Shown here: piece by piece, positions 17,511-26,511 of the stretch | Layout of the letters: each line of letters opens with the position of its first letter | How positions within the stretch are numbered: the stretch's first letter is position 1 | NCBI RefSeq assembly: GCF_044466355.1 | Contig: NZ_JBITMQ010000002.1 | Location: 558,001 to 622,000, forward strand | Length of the DNA stretch: 64,000 bases | Reading direction: 5' to 3' | From: Actinophytocola sp044466355 | GTDB taxonomy: Bacteria; Actinomycetota; Actinomycetes; Mycobacteriales; Pseudonocardiaceae | Program-made: the position numbers and the translations under genes | The notes under the pieces: generated by a model | Database searches by the model: none | Seen by the model: the letters and a program-made list of their open reading frames with translations, nothing else | What the model was told of the DNA's origin: nothing

Positions 17511-19331
17511 ATGTCCACATCGAGAACACGGCGGCGGGCCGTCGTCGTGACGGCAGTGGCGGCCACCGTCGGAGCACTGCTCGCCATTCCGGCCGCACCG
17601 GCGGTCGCGGCGCCGACCGTCAACGTCTGGCTCACCACCGGCGACCGGGCGAACCTGTTGCGCCAGCAGGCGAGCGTCGAGTTCGGGTCCGGCGGCAGCG
17701 GCCCGGTGATCACCGTGAACCCGAACGCCACGTACCAGTCGATGGTGGGCTTCGGCGCCTCGTTCACCGACGCCGCCGCGTGGAACGTGTTCAACTCACC
17801 ACGCCGCGACGAGATCATGCACGCGCTGTTCAGCCCCAGCACCGGCGTGGGCCTCAACTGGCTGCGGCAGCCGATCGGCGCCACGGACTTCTCCCGCGAC
17901 TTCTACACCTACGACGACGGCGCACCCGACCCGACGCTGTCGCGGTTCTCCATCGCCCACGACGACCCGTACATCCTGCCGCTGGTCCGGCAGGCGCGGT
18001 CGCTGAACCCCGAGCTGACCATCATGGCCTCGCCGTGGAGCGCGCCCGCGTGGATGAAGACCAACAACAACCTCATCGGCGGATCGCTGTCCGACAGCCA
18101 GATCGGGGTGTACGCCGACTACCTCGTCAAGTTCGCCCAGGCGTACGGGGCGGCGGGCGCGCCGATCGACTACATGAGCGTGCAGAACGAGCCGAACTTC
18201 TCCCCGCCCGGCTACCCGGGCATGCTGATGCCGGCGAGCCAGCAGTCGACCGTCATCAACAACCTGGTGCCGAAGCTGCGCGCGGCCGGGCTGGGCACCA
18301 GGCTGCTCGGCTGGGACCACAACTGGGACAACACCAGCTACGCGCAGCAGGTCAACACCAGCGCGGGCGGCAACGTGGCCGGCTCGGCGTGGCACTGCTA
18401 CGGCGGCAACCCGAGTGGTCAGTCGGTGGTGCACAACGCCCAGCCGGACAAGGACATCTTCTTCACCGAGTGCTCCGGCACGTCGTCGGGCAGCGACGCG
18501 GCGACGTTCCGGGACACGTTGCGGTGGCAGGGCATCAACCTCGCGGTCGGCACCACCCGCAACTGGGCCAGGACGGTGACGACGTGGAACATGGCGCTCG
18601 ACGCCGACCACGGCCCGGTGATCGGCAGCTGCACGAACTGCATGGGTGTGGTGACGACGAACGGCAGCAGCGTCACGTACAACGCCGAGTACTACGTCCT
18701 GGGGCACCTCAGCAAGTTCGTGCGACCCGGCGCGGTGCGCGTCGACTCGACCGGCTACGGCGAGGGCGGCGTCCAGAACGTCGCGTTCCGCAACCCGGAT
18801 GGCACCATCGTGCTGGTCGCCGTCAACAGCGGTGGCACGCAGAATTTCCAGGTCTCCTACGGCGGCCAGACGTTCGGCTACCAGCTGGCCGCCGGCGCGA
18901 TGGCGACGTTCACGTGGCCGGGTTCGGGTGGCACGAACCCGCCCGCCAGGACCGGTCCGATCACCGGCCTCGGCGGGAAGTGCCTGGACGTCACCGACGG
19001 TTCGACCGCGAACGGCAACCAGCCGCAGATGTGGACGTGCACGGGCGGCCCGAACCAGCAGTGGACCCTCGCCACGGACGGCACGGTCCGCGGCCTGGGC
19101 AAGTGCCTGGACGTGACCGGCAACGGCACCGCGGACGGCACGGCCGTTCAGCTGTGGGACTGCTTCGCGGGCGGGAACCAGCGGTGGACATACACGTCGG
19201 GTGGTGACCTCGTCAACGTGGGCAGTGGCAGGTGCCTCGACGTGCGGGACCACAACACCGCCAACGGTGCGAAGCTCCAGATCTGGACGTGCACCGGCGG
19301 CGCCAACCAGAAGTGGACGGTACCCGCCTGA
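17511..19331 (+). CDS. secreted GH30 glycosidase with C-terminal ricin-type lectin domain
   Basis: This 606-residue paralogue of the preceding enzyme has a signal peptide (about 1-35, ending AVAA), a GH30 barrel with GFGASFTDAAA, acid/base SVQNEPN and nucleophile FFTECSG, then a short Gly/Pro linker and a ricin B-type beta-trefoil (about 485-606) with three repeats each containing a KCLDV or RCLDV start and a QxW end. The different carbohydrate-binding module suggests that the pair attacks different surfaces of one polymer or related polymers. ATG 17511 follows AAGGAG at a good distance. Confidence 0.89.
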   Translation: MSTSRTRRRAVVVTAVAATVGALLAIPAAPAVAAPTVNVWLTTGDRANLLRQQASVEFGSGGSGPVITVNPNATYQSMVGFGASFTDAAAWNVFNSPRRDEIMHALFSPSTGVGLNWLRQPIGATDFSRDFYTYDDGAPDPTLSRFSIAHDDPYILPLVRQARSLNPELTIMASPWSAPAWMKTNNNLIGGSLSDSQIGVYADYLVKFAQAYGAAGAPIDYMSVQNEPNFSPPGYPGMLMPASQQSTVINNLVPKLRAAGLGTRLLGWDHNWDNTSYAQQVNTSAGGNVAGSAWHCYGGNPSGQSVVHNAQPDKDIFFTECSGTSSGSDAATFRDTLRWQGINLAVGTTRNWARTVTTWNMALDADHGPVIGSCTNCMGVVTTNGSSVTYNAEYYVLGHLSKFVRPGAVRVDSTGYGEGGVQNVAFRNPDGTIVLVAVNSGGTQNFQVSYGGQTFGYQLAAGAMATFTWPGSGGTNPPARTGPITGLGGKCLDVTDGSTANGNQPQMWTCTGGPNQQWTLATDGTVRGLGKCLDVTGNGTADGTAVQLWDCFAGGNQRWTYTSGGDLVNVGSGRCLDVRDHNTANGAKLQIWTCTGGANQKWTVPA

Positions 19332-19344
19332 GGACGCAGAGTCG

Positions 19345-19371
19345 GGCGGTGACGGTCGCGCCGTCACCGCC
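19345..19371 (+). terminator. terminator hairpin after the second GH30 gene
   Basis: A perfect 11-bp stem GGCGGTGACGG / CCGTCACCGCC with a 5-nt loop lies 13 bp after the GH30 stop. It has no U-run, as is usual in actinomycetes. It also falls exactly where the reading frame of the opposite-strand GtrA gene loses similarity. Confidence 0.7.
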
Positions 19372-19769
19372 AGCCGGGCGAGGCGGTAGTCGACGCCGAG
19401 GGCGGCCAGCCCGGTACCGACCCCGAGGATCCAGACGAGGTAGTTGACCGCGACCACCACCGCGTACGTGGCGACCTGCGGACCCACCGCGGCGTGGGAA
19501 CGGAAGTTGAGGGACCGGTTGAGCACGTAGCCGATCCCGAACGCGCAGACGTAGGCGATCGTGATCGACAGCCACAGCGGCAGCTGCGCCACCGACCGCA
19601 GCACGCCGAGCAGCGCGAGGTCGACTCCGAACGTGAACCCGTTGATGACGGCGAACCCGAGCAGACTCGGTGGGACGATCCTCGCGAGTCCCCACGGAAG
19701 CCGGCGAACCACCGCGGCCATGACCGCGGCGAACCGCTCCCCCCGAACCTCGGCACGCGTCCGAACCAT
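19372..19769 (-). pseudogene. GtrA-family membrane protein, 3'-truncated
   Basis: From ATG 19769 the minus strand encodes three membrane segments typical of small GtrA flippase-like proteins: PSLLGFAVINGFTFGVDLAL, a second around ITIAYVCAFGIGYVLNRSLNF with the conserved N-R-x-x-x-F pattern, and a third around YAVVVAVNYLVWILGVG. The fourth helix expected after YRLARL is missing; the frame instead runs through the GH30 terminator and stays open antisense to the GH30 gene as far as 17796. I read this as a gene whose 3' end was lost when the GH30 segment arrived or was rearranged. An alternative start at 19808 would add 13 residues. Confidence 0.65.
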
Positions 19770-19868
19770 GGACGGCACGGCGTGAACATCTCGGTCGCGG
19801 GTGTCCACGAGGTGACATCCACGCTGCGTGTCCCGGTCGCCCTGCTGACCGCTACGGGTGCGACCGCG

Positions 19869-20879
19869 TCACGGCGCCGAGTTGACCGTACCGTCCCGCG
19901 CGTGCGCCGAGCACTCGCGCAGGTGCTCCCAGGCCGTGGCGACGCGGATCGGACCGCCCGCTGACGTCGTCACCTCCGCGGTGGTCACCGCGGTCACGGT
20001 GCCCGACGGTGTCGTGACGTCGAGGCGGAGCGCCCCGCCGAGGGGCACCACCCTGCGCAGGACGCCGTCGACGACGACCGCGTCCGGTGGGGTTGGCTCG
20101 TCGTCGCCGAGTGGGTGACAGCGCTCCGGCCGGGCGACCAGCGTCGCGTGGTGACCGGTGAGAGCGGGCGGCAGGTGGGTGGTGAAACCCAGCAGGGTCG
20201 CGCATTCGAGGTCGGCGGGTGCGTCGAGGACCTCCGAGGTGGCGCCGGTCTGCCGGATCTCCCCGTGCACGAGCAGCGCCGTCCGCTGTGCGAGCGCGCG
20301 CGCCTCCTCCCGGTCGTGTGTGACGAGAAGTACCGCGGCGTCCTGGTCGTCCAGCGCGGCGCGGAGGTCGGCGAGCAGGTCCGTACGCGTGGTGGCGTCG
20401 AGACCGGTGAACGGCTCGTCGAGCAGCAGCACGCGTGGCGCGACCGCGAGGGCGCGCGCGATGGCCACGCGCTGCGCCTCGCCGCCGGAGAGCGTGTGGG
20501 CGTGGCGGTCGGCGAGGTGTGCGACGCCGAGCGCGGCCAGCCAGGGTTCGGCGCGGCGGCGGGCCTCGCGGCGTCGCACGCCGCGCAGCCGCAGGCCCGC
20601 CGCCGCGTTGTCGAGCACGGAGGCGCGTTGCAGGACCGGGCGTTGCAGCACCGCCGCGACGGCCTGGCGGAGCTGGGCGGTGGTCGCGACCTCGCCGTCG
20701 AGCAGGACCGAACCGGTCGCGGGCGACAGGTGCGCCAGTGCGCGGAGCAGCGTCGACTTGCCCGCGCCGTTGGGGCCGAGCACGGCGAGCGTCTCCCCTG
20801 CCGGGATGTCCAGCGCGGGCACGGACACCAGGTCGCGCCCGTGGGCGGTGACCCGCAGCTCCCGGCAGCCGATGCTCAT
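19869..20879 (-). CDS. tupC: tungstate/molybdate ABC transporter ATP-binding protein
   Basis: This 336-residue ATPase has Walker A LGPNGAGKST (about residues 33-42), a Q-loop LQRP, the signature LSGGEAQRVAIARAL (near 133), Walker B VLLLDEPF and the switch VTHD. After about residue 220 comes a TOBE-like domain (ATLVARPERC, then a second beta-rich half), as in anion importers. It overlaps the permease gene by four bases. With the adjacent permease and the TTTSTQDSG-type binding protein it forms a complete Tup importer that powers tungstate (or molybdate) uptake. Confidence 0.87.
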   Translation of the reverse strand: MSIGCRELRVTAHGRDLVSVPALDIPAGETLAVLGPNGAGKSTLLRALAHLSPATGSVLLDGEVATTAQLRQAVAAVLQRPVLQRASVLDNAAAGLRLRGVRRREARRRAEPWLAALGVAHLADRHAHTLSGGEAQRVAIARALAVAPRVLLLDEPFTGLDATTRTDLLADLRAALDDQDAAVLLVTHDREEARALAQRTALLVHGEIRQTGATSEVLDAPADLECATLLGFTTHLPPALTGHHATLVARPERCHPLGDDEPTPPDAVVVDGVLRRVVPLGGALRLDVTTPSGTVTAVTTAEVTTSAGGPIRVATAWEHLRECSAHARDGTVNSAP

Positions 20880-21577
20880 CGGGTCACCCGCTGCCGGTGC
20901 TGCGCGAGCGTGACGACGAGGTTGACGGCGAACGCGAGGACGAGCAGGACGAGCCCGAACGCGATGGCCAGCGCGAACTGGCCACGGCTGGTGGCGAGCA
21001 CGGCGGCGGTGGTGAGCACCCTGGTCTCCCCCGCCAGGTTGCCGCCGACCATCTGGGCGGCCCCGACCTCGCTGACCACGGCACCGAACCCGGCCATGGC
21101 GGCCGCCAGCAGCGGCAGTCTCGCCTCGGCCAGGAGCGCGCCGAGTGCCCGGACGCGGGTGGCGCCGAGTCCGCGCATCTGCAGCAGGAAGTCCGGGTCG
21201 ACCTGTTGGAGCGCGGTCGCGGTCAGCGCGGTCACGATCGGCGCGGCGATCGCGGCCTGCGCGACGACCATCGCGGCCGGGGTGTAGAGCAGTCCGAGCG
21301 CGCCGAGCGGGCCGGACCGCCACAGCAGCACGGTGACGAACAGCCCGACGACGACCGGCGGCAGCCCCATGCCCGTGTTCGCGATCGCCAGCAGCACCCG
21401 CCGCCCGCGGAACCGGCCCAGCGCGAGCGCGGTGCCGACCGGGGCACCGACGAGGAACGCGATCGCCGTGGCGCTGAGGGAGACCTGGAGCGTGAGGGCG
21501 GTGATCGCCCAGGTGTCCTCGTCGCCGGTCAACAGCAGCCGCAGCGCCTCGATGAGACCGTCGCCGAGCACGTCCAC
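20876..21577 (-). CDS. tupB: tungstate ABC transporter permease
   Basis: This 233-residue permease of the BPD-type has about five to six membrane helices and the EAA loop LQMRGLGATRVRALGALLAEARLP split across residues about 135-158, which contacts the ATPase. The start MDVLGDGLIEALRLLL and the segment SEVGAAQMVGGNL match TupB proteins, which combine with a single ATPase and a TupA-type binding protein. The gene ends four bases into tupC and starts 4 bp after tupA. Confidence 0.88.
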   Translation of the reverse strand: MDVLGDGLIEALRLLLTGDEDTWAITALTLQVSLSATAIAFLVGAPVGTALALGRFRGRRVLLAIANTGMGLPPVVVGLFVTVLLWRSGPLGALGLLYTPAAMVVAQAAIAAPIVTALTATALQQVDPDFLLQMRGLGATRVRALGALLAEARLPLLAAAMAGFGAVVSEVGAAQMVGGNLAGETRVLTTAAVLATSRGQFALAIAFGLVLLVLAFAVNLVVTLAQHRQRVTR

Positions 21578-21581
21578 GACG

Positions 21582-22430
21582 TCAGTTCCCCAGCGCCGAC
21601 TCGTCCTTGCCCGCGTCCGGCACGAACAGGGGCTCGTCGGCGCCGAACTCGCCGATCATCTTCTGTGCGCGCGGTCCGGTGATCCAGTCGGCGAACGCCT
21701 TCGCCCCGTCCGGCCGCACCCGGTCGCCCGCCCGTTTCGTCATCTCGATGACGTGGTAGATGTTCAGCAGCGCCGTGTCGCCCTCGTTCAGCACCTCGAG
21801 CGCGAGGTTTCCCTTCTGGGAAAGGTAGGTCGCGCGGTCGGTCAACGTGTAGGCCGAGGTCTCGCTCGCGACGCGCAGCGTGGCGCCCATGCCCTGCCCC
21901 GTCGAGCGGTACCACTGTCCGGAAGGGACGATCCCGTTCGCCTCCCACAGCTGCTTCTCCCTGGCGTGCGTACCGGACTCGTCGCCGCGCGAGACGAACC
22001 CGGCCCGCGCGGCGGCGATCCTCCCCATCGCGTCGGCGGCCGGGACGCCGCGGATCCCGGCCGGGTCGTCGGCCGGTCCGACGAGCACGAAGTCGTTGTG
22101 CATCACCAGACGGCGCTCCCCGGCGGTGCCCTCGGCGACGAACTCCTCCTCGGCCCGCGGCGAGTGCACGAGCAGGACGTCGGCCTCACCGCGGCGGCCG
22201 AGTTCGATGGCCTGCCCGCTGCCCACGGCGACGGGTTTGACGTGCCAGCCGGTGTCGGCGGTGAAGGCGGGCAGCAACTCGTCCAGCAGGCCGGAGTCCT
22301 GCGTGCTCGTGGTGGTGGCGAGGATCAGCGACTTCTCCGCCGAAGGACCCGCTGCCTGCCCCGATCCCCCGCAGGCCGTGAGCGACAGCAGAACGGCCAT
22401 GACGGCGGTCGTCACACACAGTCGTCGCAT
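21582..22430 (-). CDS. tupA: tungstate-binding lipoprotein
   Basis: This 282-residue lipoprotein has a signal peptide with the lipobox LTACGG (Cys about 20). The mature part starts with ATTTSTQDSGLLDELLP, the family hallmark of TupA-type tungstate-binding proteins, whose TTTS and later SRGDESGTH segments form the oxyanion pocket. ModA proteins lack the TTTSTxDSG motif, so tungstate is the likelier ligand, although some relatives bind molybdate. It is divergent from the regulator gene at 22487. Confidence 0.9.
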   Translation of the reverse strand: MRRLCVTTAVMAVLLSLTACGGSGQAAGPSAEKSLILATTTSTQDSGLLDELLPAFTADTGWHVKPVAVGSGQAIELGRRGEADVLLVHSPRAEEEFVAEGTAGERRLVMHNDFVLVGPADDPAGIRGVPAADAMGRIAAARAGFVSRGDESGTHAREKQLWEANGIVPSGQWYRSTGQGMGATLRVASETSAYTLTDRATYLSQKGNLALEVLNEGDTALLNIYHVIEMTKRAGDRVRPDGAKAFADWITGPRAQKMIGEFGADEPLFVPDAGKDESALGN

Positions 22431-22486
22431 CGACTGACTCCTTCTGTAGGATCACAGAACGGTACAACGATACCGAGGCGGAGTAC
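22431..22486. promoter_or_regulatory. tupA / regulator divergent promoter with palindrome
   Basis: The 56-bp gap contains the dyad CGGTA-CAACGA-TACCG at 22460-22475, placed to cover both promoters. The regulator encoded on the right has a GntR-type HTH and a ligand-binding domain, so this is its most likely operator. A dyad with the same CGGTA/TACCG arms but a longer spacer lies upstream of the formate dehydrogenase start (32561-32582). Confidence 0.5.
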
Positions 22487-23392
22487 ATGACGCGTTACCT
22501 GGAGATCGCCACCGAACTGGCCCACCGGATCCGGGCGGGCGACCTCGCCGTGGGCGCCGAACTGCCCGCCGTGCGCGCGTACGCGACCGAGCTGGGTACG
22601 ACGTCGTCGACGGTCGTCCGCGCCTACCGGCACCTCGCCGACGCGGACGTGATCACGGTGGCGGACCGGCGTCGTGCGCGGGTCGCCACGGACGGCGTGC
22701 TCGCGGCGGCTCGTCTGCTCGAAGCGGACCGGGTGTTCCGGCTCGCCGCGAGCGACGACCCGGCACTGCAGATCCTGCTCGACCGCACGACGCCCGCCGT
22801 GGTTCCGGTCGGCAGCCGGGGCAGTTTCCACGCGCTGCGTGCGCTCGCACGCGGGGACGCGGACGGCGCGGCGATTCACCTGCGCCACCACACGGGTGTC
22901 TACAACGGTCCGTTCGCCGCGGCGTTGCTGCGCGGCAAGGACCCGCACCTGCTCCACCTGTGGCGCCGCGAGCAGGGCCTGTTGGTACGGAAGGACATCC
23001 GGTCGGTCGGCGACCTGCCCGGCGCGCTGGTCGCCAGACGTGAGCCGGGCGCGGGCACTCGCGTGCTGCTGGAGCAGCTCCTCATCGACGCGGGCATCGC
23101 CCCGCACACCGTGCACGGCCCGGAGCTCGACTCCCACCTGGAGACCGGTCTCGCCGTCGCGGCCGGGATCGCCGACGCGGCGCTGGGCCTCCGGGCCACC
23201 GCGTCCGATCTCGGTCTGGACTTCGTGCCGCTGACATGGGAGTCCTACGACATCGTGCTCAGCGGCGCGGTCCTGGCCGCGGCACGCCCGCTCCTGTCCG
23301 CCCTGCGGCCCCCGGAAACTCGGGCCGCTCTGGCACACCTGGACGGCTACGACCTGACGAACACGGGCACGCTGACGCGGCTGAACGAGTGA
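22487..23392 (+). CDS. GntR-type HTH regulator with PBP-like ligand domain
   Basis: This 301-residue protein has an N-terminal GntR-type winged helix (residues about 1-68: ELAHRIRAGDLAVGAELPAV, then RAYATELGTTSSTVVRAYRHL) and a C-terminal substrate-binding-protein-like domain (about 90-290) with the pattern LWRREQGLLV, GAGTRVLLEQLL and GLDFVPLTWESYDIVL. The same domain is fused to MoeA at 23396-25294 and is known from ModE-like or MoeA-linked proteins. Divergence from tupA suggests that it senses tungstate or molybdate, or a cofactor intermediate, and controls uptake. Confidence 0.82.
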   Translation: MTRYLEIATELAHRIRAGDLAVGAELPAVRAYATELGTTSSTVVRAYRHLADADVITVADRRRARVATDGVLAAARLLEADRVFRLAASDDPALQILLDRTTPAVVPVGSRGSFHALRALARGDADGAAIHLRHHTGVYNGPFAAALLRGKDPHLLHLWRREQGLLVRKDIRSVGDLPGALVARREPGAGTRVLLEQLLIDAGIAPHTVHGPELDSHLETGLAVAAGIADAALGLRATASDLGLDFVPLTWESYDIVLSGAVLAAARPLLSALRPPETRAALAHLDGYDLTNTGTLTRLNE

Positions 23393-23395
23393 TCG

Positions 23396-25294
23396 TCAGC
23401 GGATTCGGCGGCCGGTTTCCGTGCACGAGTAGCCGCCGAGTGCCTCCACCCTGTCGCGGAAGTCGGTGCGGTCCAGCAGGTGCCACAGCGGGGCGAGCCG
23501 GTCGTCGGTGAGGCTCTCGGCGCGCAGTACCAGGTCGTACGGTTCCTGCGCCACCGGGACGAAGTCGAGGCCGAACGCGCGGGCCGCGGCCAGGATCCCG
23601 AGCCCCGCGTCCGCGCGGCCCGCCGCCACCGCGGCGGCCACGGCCAGGTGCGTGTGCTCCTCCCGCGCGTACCCGGGGATGTCGGCGGGGTCGATGCCAC
23701 GCCGCGCCAGCTCGTGGTCGAGCAGCGCCCTGGTGCCCGCGCCGCGCTGGCGGTTGACGTACCGCAGCCCTGGCCGGGTGAGGTCGTCGACCTTGGCCAG
23801 TTCGAGCGGGTTCCCGGGCGCGACGATCAGGCCCTGGTCGCGGTGCACGAGCCGGATCACCGCGATGTCGTCGCCGAGCAGCTTGTCCACATAGGGCAGT
23901 GTGTACTCGCCGGTCGCCGGGTCGAGCAGGTGCGAGCCCGCGAGGTGGCACAGGCCGTCCCGCAGCGCGACGAGCCCGCCGAGCGACCCGACGTTCGACG
24001 AGGCGAGCGTGATGAGCGGATCGTCGGCCCGCAGCGCCGACGCGGCGAGGTCGAGCACGAGGTCGTGCGAACCGATCGCGACGACGGTCCGGTCGATCTC
24101 CGCCAGCCCGCGCAGCAGCTCGACCCGCACCTCCTCCCCCGCGTGGTGACCCTCCACCCCGGACGGCACGACCAGCAGCCCGTCGGCGCGCACCAGTGAG
24201 GTGAGCACACCGGCGCCGCGGGGCAGCGGTGTCGCGACGACCCGGTCCCGCACCCGGCCGAGCCGGACCCGCACCCAGTCGTCCATGCCGATCGCCGACG
24301 GGAGCTTCCGCGCGAGGTGCGCCGTCGTGGACGGGCGTTCGCGCGGCGCGGCGCCTTCGAGTTCGGCGAGCACCGGGGCGGCGAAGATGTCGAACGTGAG
24401 CGCCGCGGACACCGGGTAGCCGGGCACCCCGACCACCGGTGTCGCGTCGACGGCGCCGAGCACGACCGGGTGCCCGGGGCGGACGGCGACGCCGTGGACC
24501 GCGAGCGTGCCCGCGTCGGCGACCACGCGGGACGTGTAGTCGTCACGTCCCGCGCTGGACCCGGCGATCAGCAGGACCAGGTCCGCGGTCGCGGCGGCCG
24601 ACCGGAGCACGTCGGTGATCGCGGCCGGGTCGTCCCGGACGATCTCGGCGACCCGCGCCTCGCAGCCGGCCTCGCGTGCCTGGGCGGCGAGCATCAGCGA
24701 GTTGGTGTCGAGGATGTCGCCGGGTTCGAGTGACGCGCCGATGGGCCGGATCTCGTCGCCGGTCGGGATGACCGCCACGACCGGCGGGCGGCGCACGGCC
24801 AGTTCGGTCACGCCCGCCGCCGCGCACGCGGCCACGTCGACCGGGCGCAGCCGGTGCCCTTCCGGCAGCAGCAGTTCGGCGGCGCTGATGTCCTCGCCGA
24901 TCGAGCGGACGTGCTGGTACGGCGGGACCGCGGCCCGGATCTCGGCCTGGTCGCCGACCCGGTGCACGTGCTCGCGCATGATCACGGCGTCGTAGCCGGC
25001 GGGCAGCGGGTCGCCGGTGTCTACGACCTCGAAGTCGGTGAGCAGCACCGGGGTGGTCTCGGCGGCGCCGACCGTGTCCGCCGCACGGACCGCGATCCCG
25101 TCCATGCCGGACGAGTCGAACGCGGGCGAGGACCGCGTCGCCCACACGGGTGCGGCGGTCACGCGGCCGACGGCGTCGCCGACCGGCACCCGCGCGGCCG
25201 CGACCCTGGCCGGGCACCCGGCGGCGGCACGGGCCTCCCGCCACGCGGTGTGGGCCGCCGCCGCGGGCACGTCGGACACGAACGGGCTGTTCAT
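23396..25294 (-). CDS. moeA: MoeA-like molybdopterin molybdenumtransferase fused to PBP-like domain
   Basis: This 632-residue fusion has a MoeA part (about 1-410) and a PBP-like domain (about 430-630). MoeA motifs are SSPAFDSSGMDGIAVRA near residue 60, IPTGDEI near 190, the GSSAGRDDYT loop near 262, and GVPGYPVSAALTFD near 310. The C-terminal domain carries LVHRDQGLIVAPGN, QRGAGTRALLDHEL and FGLDFVPVAQEPYDLVL. MoeA inserts molybdate or tungstate into adenylylated molybdopterin. The fused domain may deliver or sense the oxyanion. ATG 25294 overlaps the stop of the second moeA gene (ATGA). Confidence 0.9.
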   Translation of the reverse strand: MNSPFVSDVPAAAAHTAWREARAAAGCPARVAAARVPVGDAVGRVTAAPVWATRSSPAFDSSGMDGIAVRAADTVGAAETTPVLLTDFEVVDTGDPLPAGYDAVIMREHVHRVGDQAEIRAAVPPYQHVRSIGEDISAAELLLPEGHRLRPVDVAACAAAGVTELAVRRPPVVAVIPTGDEIRPIGASLEPGDILDTNSLMLAAQAREAGCEARVAEIVRDDPAAITDVLRSAAATADLVLLIAGSSAGRDDYTSRVVADAGTLAVHGVAVRPGHPVVLGAVDATPVVGVPGYPVSAALTFDIFAAPVLAELEGAAPRERPSTTAHLARKLPSAIGMDDWVRVRLGRVRDRVVATPLPRGAGVLTSLVRADGLLVVPSGVEGHHAGEEVRVELLRGLAEIDRTVVAIGSHDLVLDLAASALRADDPLITLASSNVGSLGGLVALRDGLCHLAGSHLLDPATGEYTLPYVDKLLGDDIAVIRLVHRDQGLIVAPGNPLELAKVDDLTRPGLRYVNRQRGAGTRALLDHELARRGIDPADIPGYAREEHTHLAVAAAVAAGRADAGLGILAAARAFGLDFVPVAQEPYDLVLRAESLTDDRLAPLWHLLDRTDFRDRVEALGGYSCTETGRRIR

Positions 25295-26511
25295 CGGTAC
25301 AGCACGACCTCCACCTCGGTGCCCGCGTCGAGCCCGGTGGCCGGTTCGGGCACGACCAGGTACCCGTCGGCGCGGGTGAGCACGGACAGCAGCGCGGACG
25401 GGCCGAACACCGGTTCGGCGATCCCGTCCCGCAACCGGATCTGGACGACGTCGAGCCGTCCCGCCGCCGACGCGAGGTCCCGGGACAGCCGGGCCCGGGT
25501 GCTCGGCACGGGTGGCGGGGTCTCGCAGCCGGACAGCCGCCACAGCAACGGGGTACCGACCTGGCCGAACACGACCAGCGCCGAGAGCGGGTTGCCGGGC
25601 AGCCCGATCAACGGGATGCCGCCGCAGTCGGCGAGCAGCGTCGGCTTGCCCGGCTTGATCGCGAGCCCGTGGCACCAGACGTCACCCACGGCGGCGACCG
25701 CACCCGCGGTCTCGTCCCGCGCCCCGACCGACGACCCGGCCGAGACGACCACCAGGTCGGCGTCTTCCAGCACCTCGGTCAGCTTGTCCTTCAACGCGCC
25801 CGGCTCGTCACTGACGATCCCGGCGAGCACCGGTGCGCCGCCCGCGTCGGTGACGAGCCCGGCCAGCGCGGAGGCGGTCGCGTCCCGCACCTGCCCGGCC
25901 GTCAGCTCCGCTGTGGACGGGGGGACGACCTCGTCGCCGGTGGAGATGATCGCGACGCGGGGCCGGGCGTGCACGGCGACCGCCGTTACCCCGGCCGCCG
26001 CCAGCAACCCGAGGTCCGGTGCGCGCAGCGGGCGGCCCGCGGGCACGAGCGGTGCGCCGGGCGCCACGTCCTCGTCGGCGCGCACCAGCCCGCCGCCGGG
26101 CGCGACGGGACGGGTGACCTCGATGGTGCCGGGCATGGTCTCGGCGGTGTACTCGACCATCACCACGGCGTCCGCGCCGTCGGGCAGCACTCCCCCGGTC
26201 GGCATCGCGACCGCGCCGCCCGGCCGCACCGCGACCTCGGGTGCCGCGCCCATCCGCACCGCGCCCAGCAGGTCCAGGTACGACGGCAGACCGTCGGACG
26301 CGCCGTAGGTGTCCGCCGCGCGCACCGCGTAGCCATCCACAGTGGACTTCACGAAGCCCGGCAACGCGTGGGGCGACGGGATGTCCGCGGCGGGCACCCG
26401 GTGCAGGGCGTCCGCGAGCGGCACGTCCTCGACCGGCGTCCGGTGCCCTGGCCGGAACCCCGCGAGCGCCTCGGCGACCGTGCGCGCGGTGAAGAACTCT
26501 CTACCGGTCAA
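25291..26511 (-). CDS. moeA: second MoeA-like molybdopterin molybdenumtransferase
   Basis: This 406-residue MoeA has FVKSTVDGYAVRAADT near residue 65, ISTGDEVV near 178, SAGSSVGARDETAG near 260 and GLPGNPLSALVVF near 300, so all four domains are complete. The best start is a TTG at 26511 that overlaps the upstream TGA (TTGA) with GAAGGAG twelve bases before it; no ATG or GTG fits better. Two different MoeA proteins in one operon suggest separate molybdenum and tungsten loading, or division between the two oxidoreductases here. Confidence 0.88.
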   Translation of the reverse strand: MTGREFFTARTVAEALAGFRPGHRTPVEDVPLADALHRVPAADIPSPHALPGFVKSTVDGYAVRAADTYGASDGLPSYLDLLGAVRMGAAPEVAVRPGGAVAMPTGGVLPDGADAVVMVEYTAETMPGTIEVTRPVAPGGGLVRADEDVAPGAPLVPAGRPLRAPDLGLLAAAGVTAVAVHARPRVAIISTGDEVVPPSTAELTAGQVRDATASALAGLVTDAGGAPVLAGIVSDEPGALKDKLTEVLEDADLVVVSAGSSVGARDETAGAVAAVGDVWCHGLAIKPGKPTLLADCGGIPLIGLPGNPLSALVVFGQVGTPLLWRLSGCETPPPVPSTRARLSRDLASAAGRLDVVQIRLRDGIAEPVFGPSALLSVLTRADGYLVVPEPATGLDAGTEVEVVLYR

